The translations under genes were made by a program, and so were the position numbers. Positions 17,170 through 25,742 of a DNA stretch of 64,000 nt are shown piece by piece. The stretch comes from Mesorhizobium sp. (GTDB lineage Bacteria > Pseudomonadota > Alphaproteobacteria > Rhizobiales > Rhizobiaceae). Numbering within the stretch: position 1 is the first letter of the stretch; every line of letters starts with the position of its first letter. The stretch covers positions 62,001 through 126,000 of the forward strand of contig NZ_SUHQ01000003.1 of the NCBI RefSeq assembly GCF_004962245.1, given 5' to 3'. The notes beneath the pieces were generated by a model. The model ran no database searches, was not told the origin of the DNA, and saw nothing but the letters and a program-made list of their open reading frames with translations.

Positions 17170-18102
17170 TCAGGGCTTGAGGCCGAGCATCAAATCCATG
17201 TTCTGTACGGCCGCCCCCGAGGCGCCCTTGCCGAGATTGTCGTAGACGGCGAGCAGCAGCGCCTGGGCTCTGTCGTCATTGGCGAAGACATAGACCTTCA
17301 TCCGGTTGGTGCCGTTGTAGATTTCGGGATCGATCTCCGGCACGCGCTCCAGATGCGCATAGGGCGCCACTTCGACCACGCCGCCCTCGATGGCGGCGAA
17401 ATGGTCGGCAATCGCCGCATGAAGCTCGGCGCCGGTCGGCACATAGTCGAGGCCGCCGAGTTGCAGCGGCACCACCGTGATCATGCCTTGCGCGAAATTG
17501 CCGACCGCCGGCTGCATGATCGGATCATGCGACAGCTTCGCATAGGTCCTGAGCTCCGGCACATGCTTGTGCTGCAGGGTCAGCCCGTAGGGCAGGAATT
17601 CCGGCGCATCCTCGCCCTTGGCGACATAGTCCTCGATCATTGGGCGGCCGCCGCCCGAATAGCCCGAAATGCCGTTGACGGTGACTGGAAAATCCGGCGG
17701 CAACAGCCCAGCCGCCACCAGCGGCCTGAGCGTCGCGATCGGACCTTGCGGCCAGCAGCCCGGATTGGCGACGCGCTTCGCGTTGGCGATTGCCTTCGCC
17801 TGGTGCTTGTCCATTTCGGCAAAGCCATATTCCCAGCCTTCGGCCACGCGATGCGCGGTCGAGGCGTCGATGACCTTGGTGGTGTCGCTGGTGATCAGCG
17901 AAACGCTCTCTTTCGCGGCTGCGTCCGGCAGGCACAGGATCGCGATATCGGCAGCGTTGAGGAATTCCGCTCTAGCTGCCGTTTCCTTGCGGCGCTCAGT
18001 CGGAATGGAGATGATCTCCACGTCGCTGCGGTCGGCAAGCAGCGTCCTGATCTGGAGACCGGTGGTTCCGTGTTCGCCGTCGATGAAGATTTTCGGTTTC
18101 AT
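17170..18102 (-). CDS. argC: N-acetyl-gamma-glutamyl-phosphate reductase (type 2)
   Basis: ArgC reduces N-acetylglutamyl phosphate with NADPH in arginine synthesis. The 310-residue length and the N-terminal KIFIDGEHGTTGLQIRTLLA loop mark the shorter type 2 form. Cys116 in VANPGCWPQG is the catalytic thiol, and the GISGYSGGGRPMIEDY block is the substrate region. It lies 30 bp downstream of an agmatinase-family gene and just ahead of a kinase-like gene on the same strand, so a three-gene transcript is likely. Confidence 0.94.
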   Translation of the reverse strand: MKPKIFIDGEHGTTGLQIRTLLADRSDVEIISIPTERRKETAARAEFLNAADIAILCLPDAAAKESVSLITSDTTKVIDASTAHRVAEGWEYGFAEMDKHQAKAIANAKRVANPGCWPQGPIATLRPLVAAGLLPPDFPVTVNGISGYSGGGRPMIEDYVAKGEDAPEFLPYGLTLQHKHVPELRTYAKLSHDPIMQPAVGNFAQGMITVVPLQLGGLDYVPTGAELHAAIADHFAAIEGGVVEVAPYAHLERVPEIDPEIYNGTNRMKVYVFANDDRAQALLLAVYDNLGKGASGAAVQNMDLMLGLKP

Positions 18103-18132
18103 TGGCTGCCTGAATTCCCTGGTATTTCAAAT

Positions 18133-19140
18133 CTATATGCCGCTTGCCTGATTCAATCCGGCAGCACTGTGATTGCCGTTGTTCAGCTCTTCGAGCCGGG
18201 CCTTTCGTTCCGCCAGAAGCCCGAGATAGTGCATGGCCACCATCGAGCCGGCAATTGCCGTTATATCGGCGTGATCGTAGGCGGGTGCAACCTCGACGAC
18301 GTCGGCGCCGACGATGTCGATCTGGGTAAGCTGGCGCAGCACCGACAGGATTCTTGCCGAAGACGGCCCGCCGGCGACCGGTGTACCGGTGCCGGGCGCG
18401 AAAGCGGGGTCCAGGCAATCGATGTCGAAGGTGAGATAAGTCTTCCTGCCGCCGGTGCGGTCGACGATGGCATAGGCGATGTCCGACGCTCGCATCTCCT
18501 CCACTTCGTGGCCGTAGATGATCTTGATGCCAAACGTGTCAGGCGCATGGGTGCGGATGCCGATCTGGATCGAACGGTCGGGGTCGATTATGCCCTCCTT
18601 GACCGCGCGGCCGACAAAGGAGCCGTGATCGATGCGCTTGCCGTCGTCCGGCCAGGTGTCCTGGTGGGCGTCGAACTGCACCAGGGCCAGCGGCCCATGA
18701 ATGGCGGCATGCGCCTTGAGCAGCGGCCAGGTGACGAAATGGTCGCCGCCGAGCGACAGCAGGAAGGCGCCTGACTTCAGGATTCTTGCCGCTTCGCGCT
18801 CGATCGTCCCGGGCGTCTTCTGGTGATTGCCGCTGTCGAGCAGACAATCGCCATAGTCGACCACGGCGAGATGTTCGAACAGATCGCGCGAAAACGGATA
18901 TTGCGGATCGTTGTCGAGGATGGTCGACGCACGGCGAATCGCCTGCGGCCCGAAGCGCGCACCCGGACGGTTGGTGACCGCGGCGTCGAACGGGATGCCC
19001 CAGACCACCGCATCCGCGCCCTTCACGTCCTTCGTGTATTTGCGTCGCATGAACGACAGCGCGCCGGCATAGGTCGGCTCGAAGGAAGCGCCCGTCTTGG
19101 AGCGGGCGGTGAAGGCGTGGTCGATGTTCCTATTCGGCAT
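18133..19140 (-). CDS. speB: Agmatinase/arginase (ureohydrolase) family protein
   Basis: This 335-residue binuclear manganese hydrolase has metal-ligand motifs LSLGGDHFVTW, VQFDAHQDTWPDD (DAHxD) and LTFDIDCLDPAFAPGTGTPV. The GTGTPVAGG ending and overall length fit agmatinase, which makes putrescine and urea, but guanidinobutyrase and related activities share these motifs. The frame stays open upstream to 19383. The ATG at 19140 is preceded by a clear AGGAGA site and gives the natural MPNRNIDHAF start. Its place upstream of argC suggests a role in arginine and polyamine metabolism. Confidence 0.88.
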   Translation of the reverse strand: MPNRNIDHAFTARSKTGASFEPTYAGALSFMRRKYTKDVKGADAVVWGIPFDAAVTNRPGARFGPQAIRRASTILDNDPQYPFSRDLFEHLAVVDYGDCLLDSGNHQKTPGTIEREAARILKSGAFLLSLGGDHFVTWPLLKAHAAIHGPLALVQFDAHQDTWPDDGKRIDHGSFVGRAVKEGIIDPDRSIQIGIRTHAPDTFGIKIIYGHEVEEMRASDIAYAIVDRTGGRKTYLTFDIDCLDPAFAPGTGTPVAGGPSSARILSVLRQLTQIDIVGADVVEVAPAYDHADITAIAGSMVAMHYLGLLAERKARLEELNNGNHSAAGLNQASGI

Positions 19141-19570
19141 GAAGCGATCTCCTGTGCGTCGACGCGCAACCTTATTGGACATAATTCTCAGAAATGCGAC
19201 CCCTTCCGAGGAGCATGGCCATTCGGGCCCGGTCACAAATTCTTGCTTGCCGGGCGAGCCCGCATGGCGGGCCCGGCAATTGCGCAGATAAGCACGAATA
19301 CAACCGAAAGTAGCCAGCCGCCCCGCGAGCGGGGCCAGGTGTCGGCCGGGGAGCGGAACAGATATGGGCGCCAGGTCGGCCACATCGACCGCTACAGCGG
19401 CATCAATTTCGGCAATCTGATTGCCGGCAACCTGCCGATTGCCTTTATCGTGTGAGGTTCAGAAATGGCCGCAGTGACCTGACTTTCCGGCGTTTACGAA
19501 GCCGGCTTCGTTCACTGGGCTGTCACGTGCGTCGCTTAACCGGGTGTCGATCCGGTACGGAGCGATTCTC
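19141..19570. other. Intergenic region upstream of divergent speB and GDPD genes
   Basis: No convincing gene is seen in 430 bp. A strong GC hairpin is present at 19247-19279 (TTGCCGGGC with GCCCGGCAA, with an inner GCCCGC/GCGGGC stem) but no T tract follows on either strand. A frame near 19380-19455 ends RYSGINFGNLIAGNLPIAFIV, which looks protein-like but is too short and too isolated to call. Confidence 0.4.
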
Positions 19571-20620
19571 ATGCGAACGACCTGGCTGAGCCTTCTGCTT
19601 TCCGCCGCGCTGACGGTTTCCCTTGGCCATGCATCGGCAGGTGAAACACGCGCCGGACAGATTCTCGACCGTTTCGAGCATGCCAACCAGTGGCGCGACC
19701 ATGTGATGGTGGTGGCACACCGCGCCGGCAGCATGCAGGCCGGCAAGACGCTCTATGCGGAGAACTCGATCGCCGCCGTCGAGGCATCGATCGTGCTTGG
19801 TGCCGAAATCGTCGAGGTCGACGTCAGGCGGTCGAAGGACGGCCAGTACGTCGTCATGCATGACAGCTGGCTCGACCGCACGACGAATTGCAAGGGCGAG
19901 GTGATCAAGCGCACGCTGGCCGAACTCAAGACCTGCAGGCTTGTGATCGAAGGTACCGGCGCCGTCACCGATGAGCCGGTTTCGACACTGCGCGAGATGC
20001 TGATGGCGACCAAAGACAGGATTCTCGTCAACATCGACAACAAGCTCGACGTCGATAGCCTGGCCGGCATGATTGCGGTCGCCCGCGACCTCGGCATGGC
20101 CGAACAGGTGATCGTCAAGGAGAATCTATGGAATCCTGAGAGGATTGCCGCGGTAAAAGCCGCCATGAGCGCGATCGGCAGCGGTTTCCAGTTCATGCCG
20201 ATCATCGCCGACGATGCGGTGCGCGACGCCGGTTTCGCCGAGAAAGTCGGCGGAGCCTTTTCGGCGCCCGCGATCGAATTGATCAACTGGCGGGCCGGGG
20301 CGGAGACGCTGACCGAGACCGGCGGGCCGCTGTTCAGCCCCCGCATGCGCGCGGCGGCGATAAGGGGCGACTGGCACATCTGGGCCAACACCTATGCCAT
20401 CGTCAACAAGCCGGGCGGCTTCATCGCCGGCGGTCGCGGCGACGAACTGGCGGTGCTCGCCAGTCTACCGCGCGAGACCTATGGCTTCTGGGCCGAGCGA
20501 GGCGCCACCATCATCCAGACCGACGAGCCGAAATTGGCCATCGACTGGCTGGCGGCGAACGGCTATCGCGTGCCTTATCCTGATGAGGCGCGGCCGGCGA
20601 ACACCGCAAGCATCAACTAG
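19571..20620 (+). CDS. Glycerophosphodiester phosphodiesterase family protein, secreted
   Basis: This 349-residue protein has a Sec signal peptide (MRTTWLSLLLSAALTVSLGHASA). The GDPD barrel shows VVAHRAGSMQAGKTLYAENS (catalytic His), GAEIVEVDVRRSKDGQYVVM (metal-binding Glu and Asp) and HDSWLDRTTN (second catalytic His). It probably hydrolyses glycerophosphodiesters in the periplasm to glycerol-3-phosphate and an alcohol. The ATG at 19571 starts the signal peptide cleanly. A GTG nine codons upstream would add a polar MSIRYGAIL extension and is less likely. Confidence 0.88.
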   Translation: MRTTWLSLLLSAALTVSLGHASAGETRAGQILDRFEHANQWRDHVMVVAHRAGSMQAGKTLYAENSIAAVEASIVLGAEIVEVDVRRSKDGQYVVMHDSWLDRTTNCKGEVIKRTLAELKTCRLVIEGTGAVTDEPVSTLREMLMATKDRILVNIDNKLDVDSLAGMIAVARDLGMAEQVIVKENLWNPERIAAVKAAMSAIGSGFQFMPIIADDAVRDAGFAEKVGGAFSAPAIELINWRAGAETLTETGGPLFSPRMRAAAIRGDWHIWANTYAIVNKPGGFIAGGRGDELAVLASLPRETYGFWAERGATIIQTDEPKLAIDWLAANGYRVPYPDEARPANTASIN

Positions 20621-20671
20621 ATGCGGTTTCCAGCGGGCGTGGGGATGCCCGCTACCTCGAATGTTGCGCCG

Positions 20672-21544
20672 TCAGGCGGCCATCGCCATGCCGTCCAGTT
20701 CCCTGACGGCGTCCTCCGGCAGATCGAGTTCGACTGCGGCGAGGTTCTCCCTGAGATGCGCGACGGACGAGGTGCCGGGGATAAGCAGGATATTGGGCGC
20801 GCGGCGAAGCAGCCAAGCCAGCGCGACCTGCATGGGCGTGGCGCCGAGGCGCAGAGCGACGCCGGATAGGGTGGACGACTGTAGCGGGTTGAAGCCGCCG
20901 AGCGGAAAGAACGGCACGTAGGCGATGCCGTCACGCGCAAGTTCGTCGATCAGGGCATCGTCGCTCCTGTGCGCCAGATTGTATTGGTTCTGCACGCAAA
21001 CGATCTCGATGATCCGCCGTGCTTCTTTTATCTGCGCCGACGTGGCGTTGCTCAGCCCGATATGACGCACCAGGCCTTTTTGCTGCAGCTCGGCCAGCGC
21101 GGCGAGCTGTTCTTCGATCGACCCTTCGGCGGGGCCATGCACGTCGAACATGATCCTGAAGTTGACCACGTCCAGCACGTCGAGGCCGAGATTGCGCAGA
21201 TTATCGTGCACCGCCTGGGTCAGCTCTTCGGGAGAGAAGGCCGGAAGCCAGGAGCCATCGACGCCGCGGCGGGCGCCGATCTTGGTGACGATGGTGAGGT
21301 CGTCGGAATAGGGCGCGAGCGCTTCACGGATGACCTGGTTGGTAACGTGCGGGCCGTAGAAGTCGCTGGTGTCGATGTGGTTCACCCCCTGCGCAACGGC
21401 TTCGCGCAGCACGGCCAAGGCTGCGTCGCGATCCTTGGGCGGGCCGAAGACGCCTGGTCCCGCGAGCTGCATAGCGCCGTAGCCGAGCCGCTTCACGGTG
21501 CGGTCGCCGAGAGTGAATGTGCCGGACTGGTCGATGCTGGACAT
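20672..21544 (-). CDS. Aldo/keto reductase family oxidoreductase
   Basis: This 290-residue NADPH-dependent TIM barrel carries the catalytic Asp and Tyr in NHIDTSDFYGPH, the lysine in TIVTKIGARRG, and the His-equivalent region in VVNFRIMFDVHGPAEG. The C-terminal cofactor loop is NILLIPGTSSVAHLRENLAA. The substrate is unknown. It is transcribed away from a LysR regulator across 93 bp that contain a perfect palindrome, so its expression is probably controlled by that regulator. Confidence 0.88.
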   Translation of the reverse strand: MSSIDQSGTFTLGDRTVKRLGYGAMQLAGPGVFGPPKDRDAALAVLREAVAQGVNHIDTSDFYGPHVTNQVIREALAPYSDDLTIVTKIGARRGVDGSWLPAFSPEELTQAVHDNLRNLGLDVLDVVNFRIMFDVHGPAEGSIEEQLAALAELQQKGLVRHIGLSNATSAQIKEARRIIEIVCVQNQYNLAHRSDDALIDELARDGIAYVPFFPLGGFNPLQSSTLSGVALRLGATPMQVALAWLLRRAPNILLIPGTSSVAHLRENLAAVELDLPEDAVRELDGMAMAA

Positions 21545-21609
21545 GATCTTTCTCCTGAATGATGGGGAAGAAATAGACGCTGTCCGCTGTCCCGATAACC
21601 CGCTACTAT

Positions 21610-21626
21610 CTGCACAGGTTGTGCAG
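21610..21626. promoter_or_regulatory. Palindromic operator candidate between AKR and LysR genes
   Basis: CTGCACA and TGTGCAG form a perfect 7-bp inverted repeat around GGT. It is 12 bp upstream of the LysR GTG start and 66 bp upstream of the reductase ATG, the usual position for a LysR-type recognition site. Confidence 0.5.
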
Positions 21627-21637
21627 GATAGCGAACA

Positions 21638-22546
21638 GTGAGTATCGAACTGGGTGATCTCAACGCCTTCCTGGCGGTGGCGCGTGCCGGTGGTTTTCGC
21701 GGGGGTGCGCGCGCAAGCGGCGGGAGTGCATCAGGTTTGAGCGAAGCCGTCCGCCGCCTCGAGACGCAGCTCGGTGTCAGGCTGCTCAACCGGACGACGC
21801 GCAGTGTCTCTCCGACCGAAGCGGGTGCGAGCTTGCTGGTCCGGCTCGGCCCAGCGTTGACCGAAGTCGAGGCAGCACTTGACGTGGTGAACGGCTTCCG
21901 CGATCGGCCGGCAGGTACGTTGCGCCTCAACGTGCCGGTCAGCGCGGCGCGGCTCGTCCTCCCCAGCATCGTCCCGAGGTTTCTCGCCGCCTATCCCGGC
22001 ATCCGGCTGGAGGTGATCGCCGAGGAGAGCTTTGTCGATGTACTGGCGGAAGGGTGCGACGCTGGCATCCGCTACGACGAGCGGCTGGAGCAGGACATGA
22101 TCGCGGTGCCGATCGGACCGCGCGTGCAACGCTTCGCCACCGCCGCCAGCCCTGCTTACCTCGATCGCCATGGCCGGCCTCAACATCCGCGCGACCTGCT
22201 CGGCCACGCCTGCCTGCGCGGCCGCTTCTCTGGCCGTACGCCACCGCCGTGGGAATTTGAGCGCGACGGCGAGGTTGTGCTGATCGATCCGACGGGGCCG
22301 CTTCTTGTGACCCTCGGCGGCGCGGCCGATCTCGCCGTCGATGCGGCCATCGCGGGCACCGGGATCGTCTGCCTGTTCGAAGACTGGCTTCGCCCTCACT
22401 TCGAGAGCGGTGCGCTCGAACCCATCCTCGAACCCTGGTGGCAGAGCTTCTCGGGACCGTTCCTCTATTATCCCGGCCGGCGCCTCGTGCCGGCGCCGTT
22501 GCGCGCGTTTATCGACTTCATCAAGATACCGGCCGATCACGCCTGA
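21638..22546 (+). CDS. LysR family transcriptional regulator
   Basis: The protein is 302 residues. The N-terminal winged HTH reads IELGDLNAFLAVARAGGFRG, then SGLSEAVRRLETQLGVRLLN and RTTRSVSPTEAGASLL. The C-terminal effector domain has the two-lobe pattern (GTLRLNVPVSAARLVLPSIV, then LAEGCDAGIRYDERLEQDMI). This resembles the large group of LysR regulators paired with oxidoreductases. The start is GTG at 21638. It most likely controls the divergent aldo/keto reductase. Confidence 0.92.
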   Translation: MSIELGDLNAFLAVARAGGFRGGARASGGSASGLSEAVRRLETQLGVRLLNRTTRSVSPTEAGASLLVRLGPALTEVEAALDVVNGFRDRPAGTLRLNVPVSAARLVLPSIVPRFLAAYPGIRLEVIAEESFVDVLAEGCDAGIRYDERLEQDMIAVPIGPRVQRFATAASPAYLDRHGRPQHPRDLLGHACLRGRFSGRTPPPWEFERDGEVVLIDPTGPLLVTLGGAADLAVDAAIAGTGIVCLFEDWLRPHFESGALEPILEPWWQSFSGPFLYYPGRRLVPAPLRAFIDFIKIPADHA

Positions 22547-22574
22547 TGCCTGTGTGAAGTCGCCAAAAGAAAAA

Positions 22575-22592
22575 GGCCGCCCGGAGGCGGCC
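22575..22592. terminator. Bidirectional intrinsic terminator between LysR and rpsI
   Basis: GGCCGCC and GGCGGCC pair around CGGA. An A-rich run (AAAAGAAAAA) lies to the left and TTTT to the right, so the hairpin works on both strands. It separates the convergent LysR gene (ends 22546) and rpsI (ends 22654). Confidence 0.85.
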
Positions 22593-22653
22593 TTTTCGAT
22601 TGTGGGGAACTCGCAAACGCGTAGCGCTTCGAGAACTTGGCCCCAAGCGCTGT

Positions 22654-23136
22654 TTAGCGCTTGGAAAACTGGAAGCTGCGGCGGGCCTTCGCCTTGCCGT
22701 ACTTCTTGCGTTCGACGACGCGGCTGTCGCGGGTCAGGAAGCCGCCCTTCTTGAGCACGGCGCGCAGCTCCGGCTCGTAGTAGGTCAGCGCCTTGGAGAT
22801 GCCGTGGCGCACGGCACCGGCCTGGCCGGAAAGGCCGCCGCCGATGACCGTGGCGACGATGTCGTACTGGCCGGCGCGGTTGGTGGCGATGATCGGCTGG
22901 TTGAGGATCATCTGCAGGACCGGACGCGCGAAATATTCGGCGAACACCTTGTCGTTGACGACGATCTTGCCGGAACCGGGCTTCACCCAGACGCGGGCGA
23001 TGGCGTTCTTGCGCTTGCCGGTGGCATAGGCGCGGCCCGACTTGTCGAGCTTCTGGACATGGACGGGTGCAGCCGGCTGCGCGTTGGTGTTGCCGGTGGC
23101 AGTTCCGAGTTCTGCGAGCGAGGAAAGCTCAGCCAT
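22654..23136 (-). CDS. rpsI: 30S ribosomal protein S9
   Basis: This 160-residue S9 has the conserved core [20 protein letters not shown] and [20 protein letters not shown]. The C-terminal tail [10 protein letters not shown] reaches the ribosomal P site. The N-terminal 30 residues ([20 protein letters not shown]) are an extension common in Rhizobiales. It follows rplM by a single base, the standard L13-S9 operon. Confidence 0.98.
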   Translation of the reverse strand: MAELSSLAELGTATGNTNAQPAAPVHVQKLDKSGRAYATGKRKNAIARVWVKPGSGKIVVNDKVFAEYFARPVLQMILNQPIIATNRAGQYDIVATVIGGGLSGQAGAVRHGISKALTYYEPELRAVLKKGGFLTRDSRVVERKKYGKAKARRSFQFSKR

Positions 23137-23137
23137 T

Positions 23138-23602
23138 TTACGAAACCTTCTTGTTCTTGGCGTTCAGCTTGGCCACGTCGAGCACGACGGGCTGCTGGGC
23201 GACATGCGGATGTTCCGTGCCTGCATAGACGCGGAGATTCTTCATCTGGCGACGGCCGAGCGGGCCGCGCGGGATCATGCGTTCGACGGCCTTCTCGACG
23301 ACACGCTCGGGGAAACGGCCTTCGAGCAGCTGGCGCGCGGTGCGCTGCTTGATGCCACCGGGGTGGCCGGTGTGCCAGTAATAGACCTTGTCGGTGAATT
23401 TCTTGCCGGTGAACACCACCTTGTCGGCGTTGATGACGATGACGTTGTCGCCGTCGTCGACATGCGGGGTGAAGGTGGGCTTGTGCTTGCCGCGAAGATG
23501 ATTGGCGATGACAGTGGCGAGACGGCCGACGACGAGACCCTCGGCGTCGATCAGCACCCACTTCTTCACCACATCCGCAGGCTTCTGCGAAAAGGTTGCC
23601 AT
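23138..23602 (-). CDS. rplM: 50S ribosomal protein L13
   Basis: This 154-residue L13 carries the conserved blocks [58 protein letters not shown] and [20 protein letters not shown]. It is the first gene of the rplM-rpsI operon. The promoter region is about 230 bp and begins behind the terminator of a thioesterase gene. Confidence 0.98.
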   Translation of the reverse strand: MATFSQKPADVVKKWVLIDAEGLVVGRLATVIANHLRGKHKPTFTPHVDDGDNVIVINADKVVFTGKKFTDKVYYWHTGHPGGIKQRTARQLLEGRFPERVVEKAVERMIPRGPLGRRQMKNLRVYAGTEHPHVAQQPVVLDVAKLNAKNKKVS

Positions 23603-23703
23603 GGATTTCTGCTTTCGGTTCGGACCTTCCCCATTTCGAACAATAGGAGAAAGGCGTTTCTTGTTGCTTGGATTGAGGGAGAGCGCCTGCCCGCCGCCAA
23701 TAA

Positions 23704-23728
23704 CAAAACGGCGGCCTTTGCGGGCCGC
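23704..23728 (-). terminator. Intrinsic terminator downstream of the thioesterase gene
   Basis: On the minus strand GCGGCC and GGCCGC pair around CGCAAA, followed by CGTTTTGTT. It lies about 105 bp past the thioesterase stop and before the rplM promoter region, which insulates the two units. Confidence 0.55.
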
Positions 23729-23833
23729 TGCTTCGTGACGGCTTATAGGCGAAGGGGAGCTATGGCGTCAAGGCTGGTGAAAAGCCAGACGACAGGTAAA
23801 GTGAAGTAAAAACAAAGCTTTAGGTAAAAGGTA

Positions 23834-24298
23834 TTATTTTACCACACTGTCGGCTCGCTTCGGTGGGATCGAATAGGTTCCCGTGGCGTGCGCTACGGTA
23901 TGTCCCGCCGGTCCGGCGACGATGTCGATATCGAACACCATCAGGCTCTTGCCCAACTTCAGGATGCGGCAATGGCCGTCGATCGGCCCGGCCTCGGCCT
24001 TGCGGACAAAATTGATGTTGAGATTGGTGGTGACCGAAAGCGCATCCGGCCCGGCATGCGAAAGCACGCAGACATAGCCGCCAATGTCGGCAAGCGTGAA
24101 CAGCGACGAGCCTGACACGGTTCCGCCGGGGCGCAAATGCCGCTCGCCGGCATTCAGGCGCACAGTGCAGCCGCCCGGGAACACGTCGATCGCCTCATAG
24201 AAGGTGAACTGGTCATTGAGCTGGGGATAGACGGTGGCCATCAAGGCGTTGACCTCCGCGGCAGTCAGCACCGGCTTGAGATTGTCTTGGGCGGGCAT
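23834..24298 (-). CDS. PaaI/YigI-like hotdog-fold thioesterase
   Basis: This 154-residue single hotdog domain probably hydrolyses an acyl-CoA. Visible family features are the LNAGERHLRPGGTVSGSSLF strand-turn, TLADIGGYVCVLSHAG on the central helix, and VTTNLNINFVRKAEAGPI. The frame continues to 24403, but ATG 24298 has AGGAAA seven bases upstream and gives a start (MPAQDNLKPVL) typical of the family. An AT-rich 7-bp hairpin (23823-23843) spans its stop codon. It is divergent from an enoyl-CoA hydratase, which suggests a shared acyl-CoA pathway. Confidence 0.85.
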   Translation of the reverse strand: MPAQDNLKPVLTAAEVNALMATVYPQLNDQFTFYEAIDVFPGGCTVRLNAGERHLRPGGTVSGSSLFTLADIGGYVCVLSHAGPDALSVTTNLNINFVRKAEAGPIDGHCRILKLGKSLMVFDIDIVAGPAGHTVAHATGTYSIPPKRADSVVK

Positions 24299-24483
24299 AG
24301 GCGGTTTCCTGTATATGGCGCCGGCATGGCCGGCGGTCTCAAGGCGGACGCGCTTGGCTGAGGTCGCGCCGCCGAGAAAACACGTCTCAAGGCTGTTCTT
24401 CAATCGGCAGCGTGCTAGTTCTTTTGTTCCATGGCCCGCGAATCCGATGCCGCCGGCCGATGAAGAGGTTGGAGAAACGACCC

Positions 24484-25305
24484 ATGGCTGAAATCGTCGC
24501 CATCAAGCCGGCTGTTGCCGAAGGTCCGGTTGTCGCAAGGCTGGACGCGGGCGTCCTGCGCCTCACGCTCTCCAACCCGCCGGCCAATGCCCTGTCGCTG
24601 GCGGTCATGGCGGCTCTGACGGCGGAGCTTGACCGCGCGAAAGCCGACAGATCCGTCCGCGTCATCATCTTGGCGGCGGCCGGAAAGGTGTTCTGCGCCG
24701 GACACGACCTCAAGGAAATGACCGCGCGCCGCGCCGACGCCGACCGCGGCAGGGCATTTTTCGAGGAGACGTTTTCCGCTTGCGCGGCGCTGATGCAGGC
24801 GATCGTGCGTCACCCCAGGCCCGTGATTGCCGAGGTCGATGGGCTGGCAACGGCGGCCGGGGCGCAACTGGTCGCGAGCTGCGATCTGGCGATCGCCTCG
24901 CATGAGGCGACCTTCTGCACGCCGGGCGTCAACATCGGCCTGTTCTGCTCGACGCCGATGGTGGCGCTGTCGCGCAACGTCTCGCGCAAGCATGCGATGG
25001 AGATGCTTTTGACCGGCGAGACGATCGATGCGGCGACGGCCAAGGAGTTTGGCCTCATCAATCGTGTGGTGCCGCGCGAATATCTGAATCAGATTGTCAC
25101 CAAATACGCGCAAACCATTGCTGCCAAGTCGTCTTTGGTCGTGAAGACCGGCAAGGAAGCCTTCTACGCGCAGGCCGAAATGGGGCTCGCCGAGGCCTAT
25201 GCCTACACCGGCCGCGTCATGGTCGACAACATGCTGGCGCGCGACGCGGAAGAAGGCATCGGCGCCTTCATCGGCAAGCGCAAGCCGGAATGGACCGAGG
25301 AATAG
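24484..25305 (+). CDS. Enoyl-CoA hydratase/isomerase family protein
   Basis: This 273-residue crotonase-fold protein has the oxyanion-hole segments KVFCAGHDLKEM and DGLATAAGAQLVASCDLAIA. The region after the second one reads EATFCTPGVNIGLFCSTPMV, where the glutamates of true hydratases are not obvious. The exact reaction (hydratase, isomerase or other) is therefore open. ATG 24484 has GGAG upstream. The longer frame back to 24412 lacks a site. It is followed three bases later by a VOC-family gene, then an ATPase gene, probably one transcript. Confidence 0.87.
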   Translation: MAEIVAIKPAVAEGPVVARLDAGVLRLTLSNPPANALSLAVMAALTAELDRAKADRSVRVIILAAAGKVFCAGHDLKEMTARRADADRGRAFFEETFSACAALMQAIVRHPRPVIAEVDGLATAAGAQLVASCDLAIASHEATFCTPGVNIGLFCSTPMVALSRNVSRKHAMEMLLTGETIDAATAKEFGLINRVVPREYLNQIVTKYAQTIAAKSSLVVKTGKEAFYAQAEMGLAEAYAYTGRVMVDNMLARDAEEGIGAFIGKRKPEWTEE

Positions 25306-25307
25306 AC

Positions 25308-25730
25308 ATGGAGCCCCGCGTCTCCATCATCACCATCGCCGTCGACGATCTTGAGCGTGCCACACGCTTCTACGAGGCGATGGGTCTGAGCCGGTATGCC
25401 GGGATCACCGACGGCGTTGCCTTCTTCCAGATGGGCGGTGTCATTCTCGGGCTGTTTCCGCGCGAAAGCGCCGAAGCGGATTCAGGCATCACTTTCGGCA
25501 CGGCGCCGTCTGCCGTCTACCTTGCCTACAACACCCGCTCCGACAGAGAGGTCGATGACGTGCTCGCGATGGCCGAGAAGGCCGGTGGTCGTATCGTCAA
25601 GCCGGCCGGCCGTGCCTTCTGGGGCGGCTGGTACGGCTATTTCGCCGATACCGAAGGACATATCTGGGAAGTGGCGCACAATCCGGCTTTTCCGATTGCG
25701 GAAGACGGCAGCATCTCGCTGCCGGACTGA
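25308..25730 (+). CDS. VOC (glyoxalase/bleomycin-resistance) family protein
   Basis: The protein is 140 residues and holds two beta-alpha-beta-beta-beta modules: VSIITIAVDDLERATRFYEA for the first and VYLAYNTRSDREVDDVLAMA, then GGWYGYFADTEGHIWEVAHN, for the second. The late Glu in HIWEVAHN is the expected metal ligand. The family includes glyoxalases, dioxygenases and drug-binding proteins, and nothing here narrows it down. The start ATG (25308) has GAGGAAT upstream, inside the end of the preceding gene. Confidence 0.85.
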   Translation: MEPRVSIITIAVDDLERATRFYEAMGLSRYAGITDGVAFFQMGGVILGLFPRESAEADSGITFGTAPSAVYLAYNTRSDREVDDVLAMAEKAGGRIVKPAGRAFWGGWYGYFADTEGHIWEVAHNPAFPIAEDGSISLPD

Positions 25731-25742
25731 TCCTTCTTCCAG

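Noticed and set aside
19247..19279. Large GC hairpin as a terminator
   Set aside because: No T tract on either strand and no gene ends nearby. It was recorded only as an intergenic structure.
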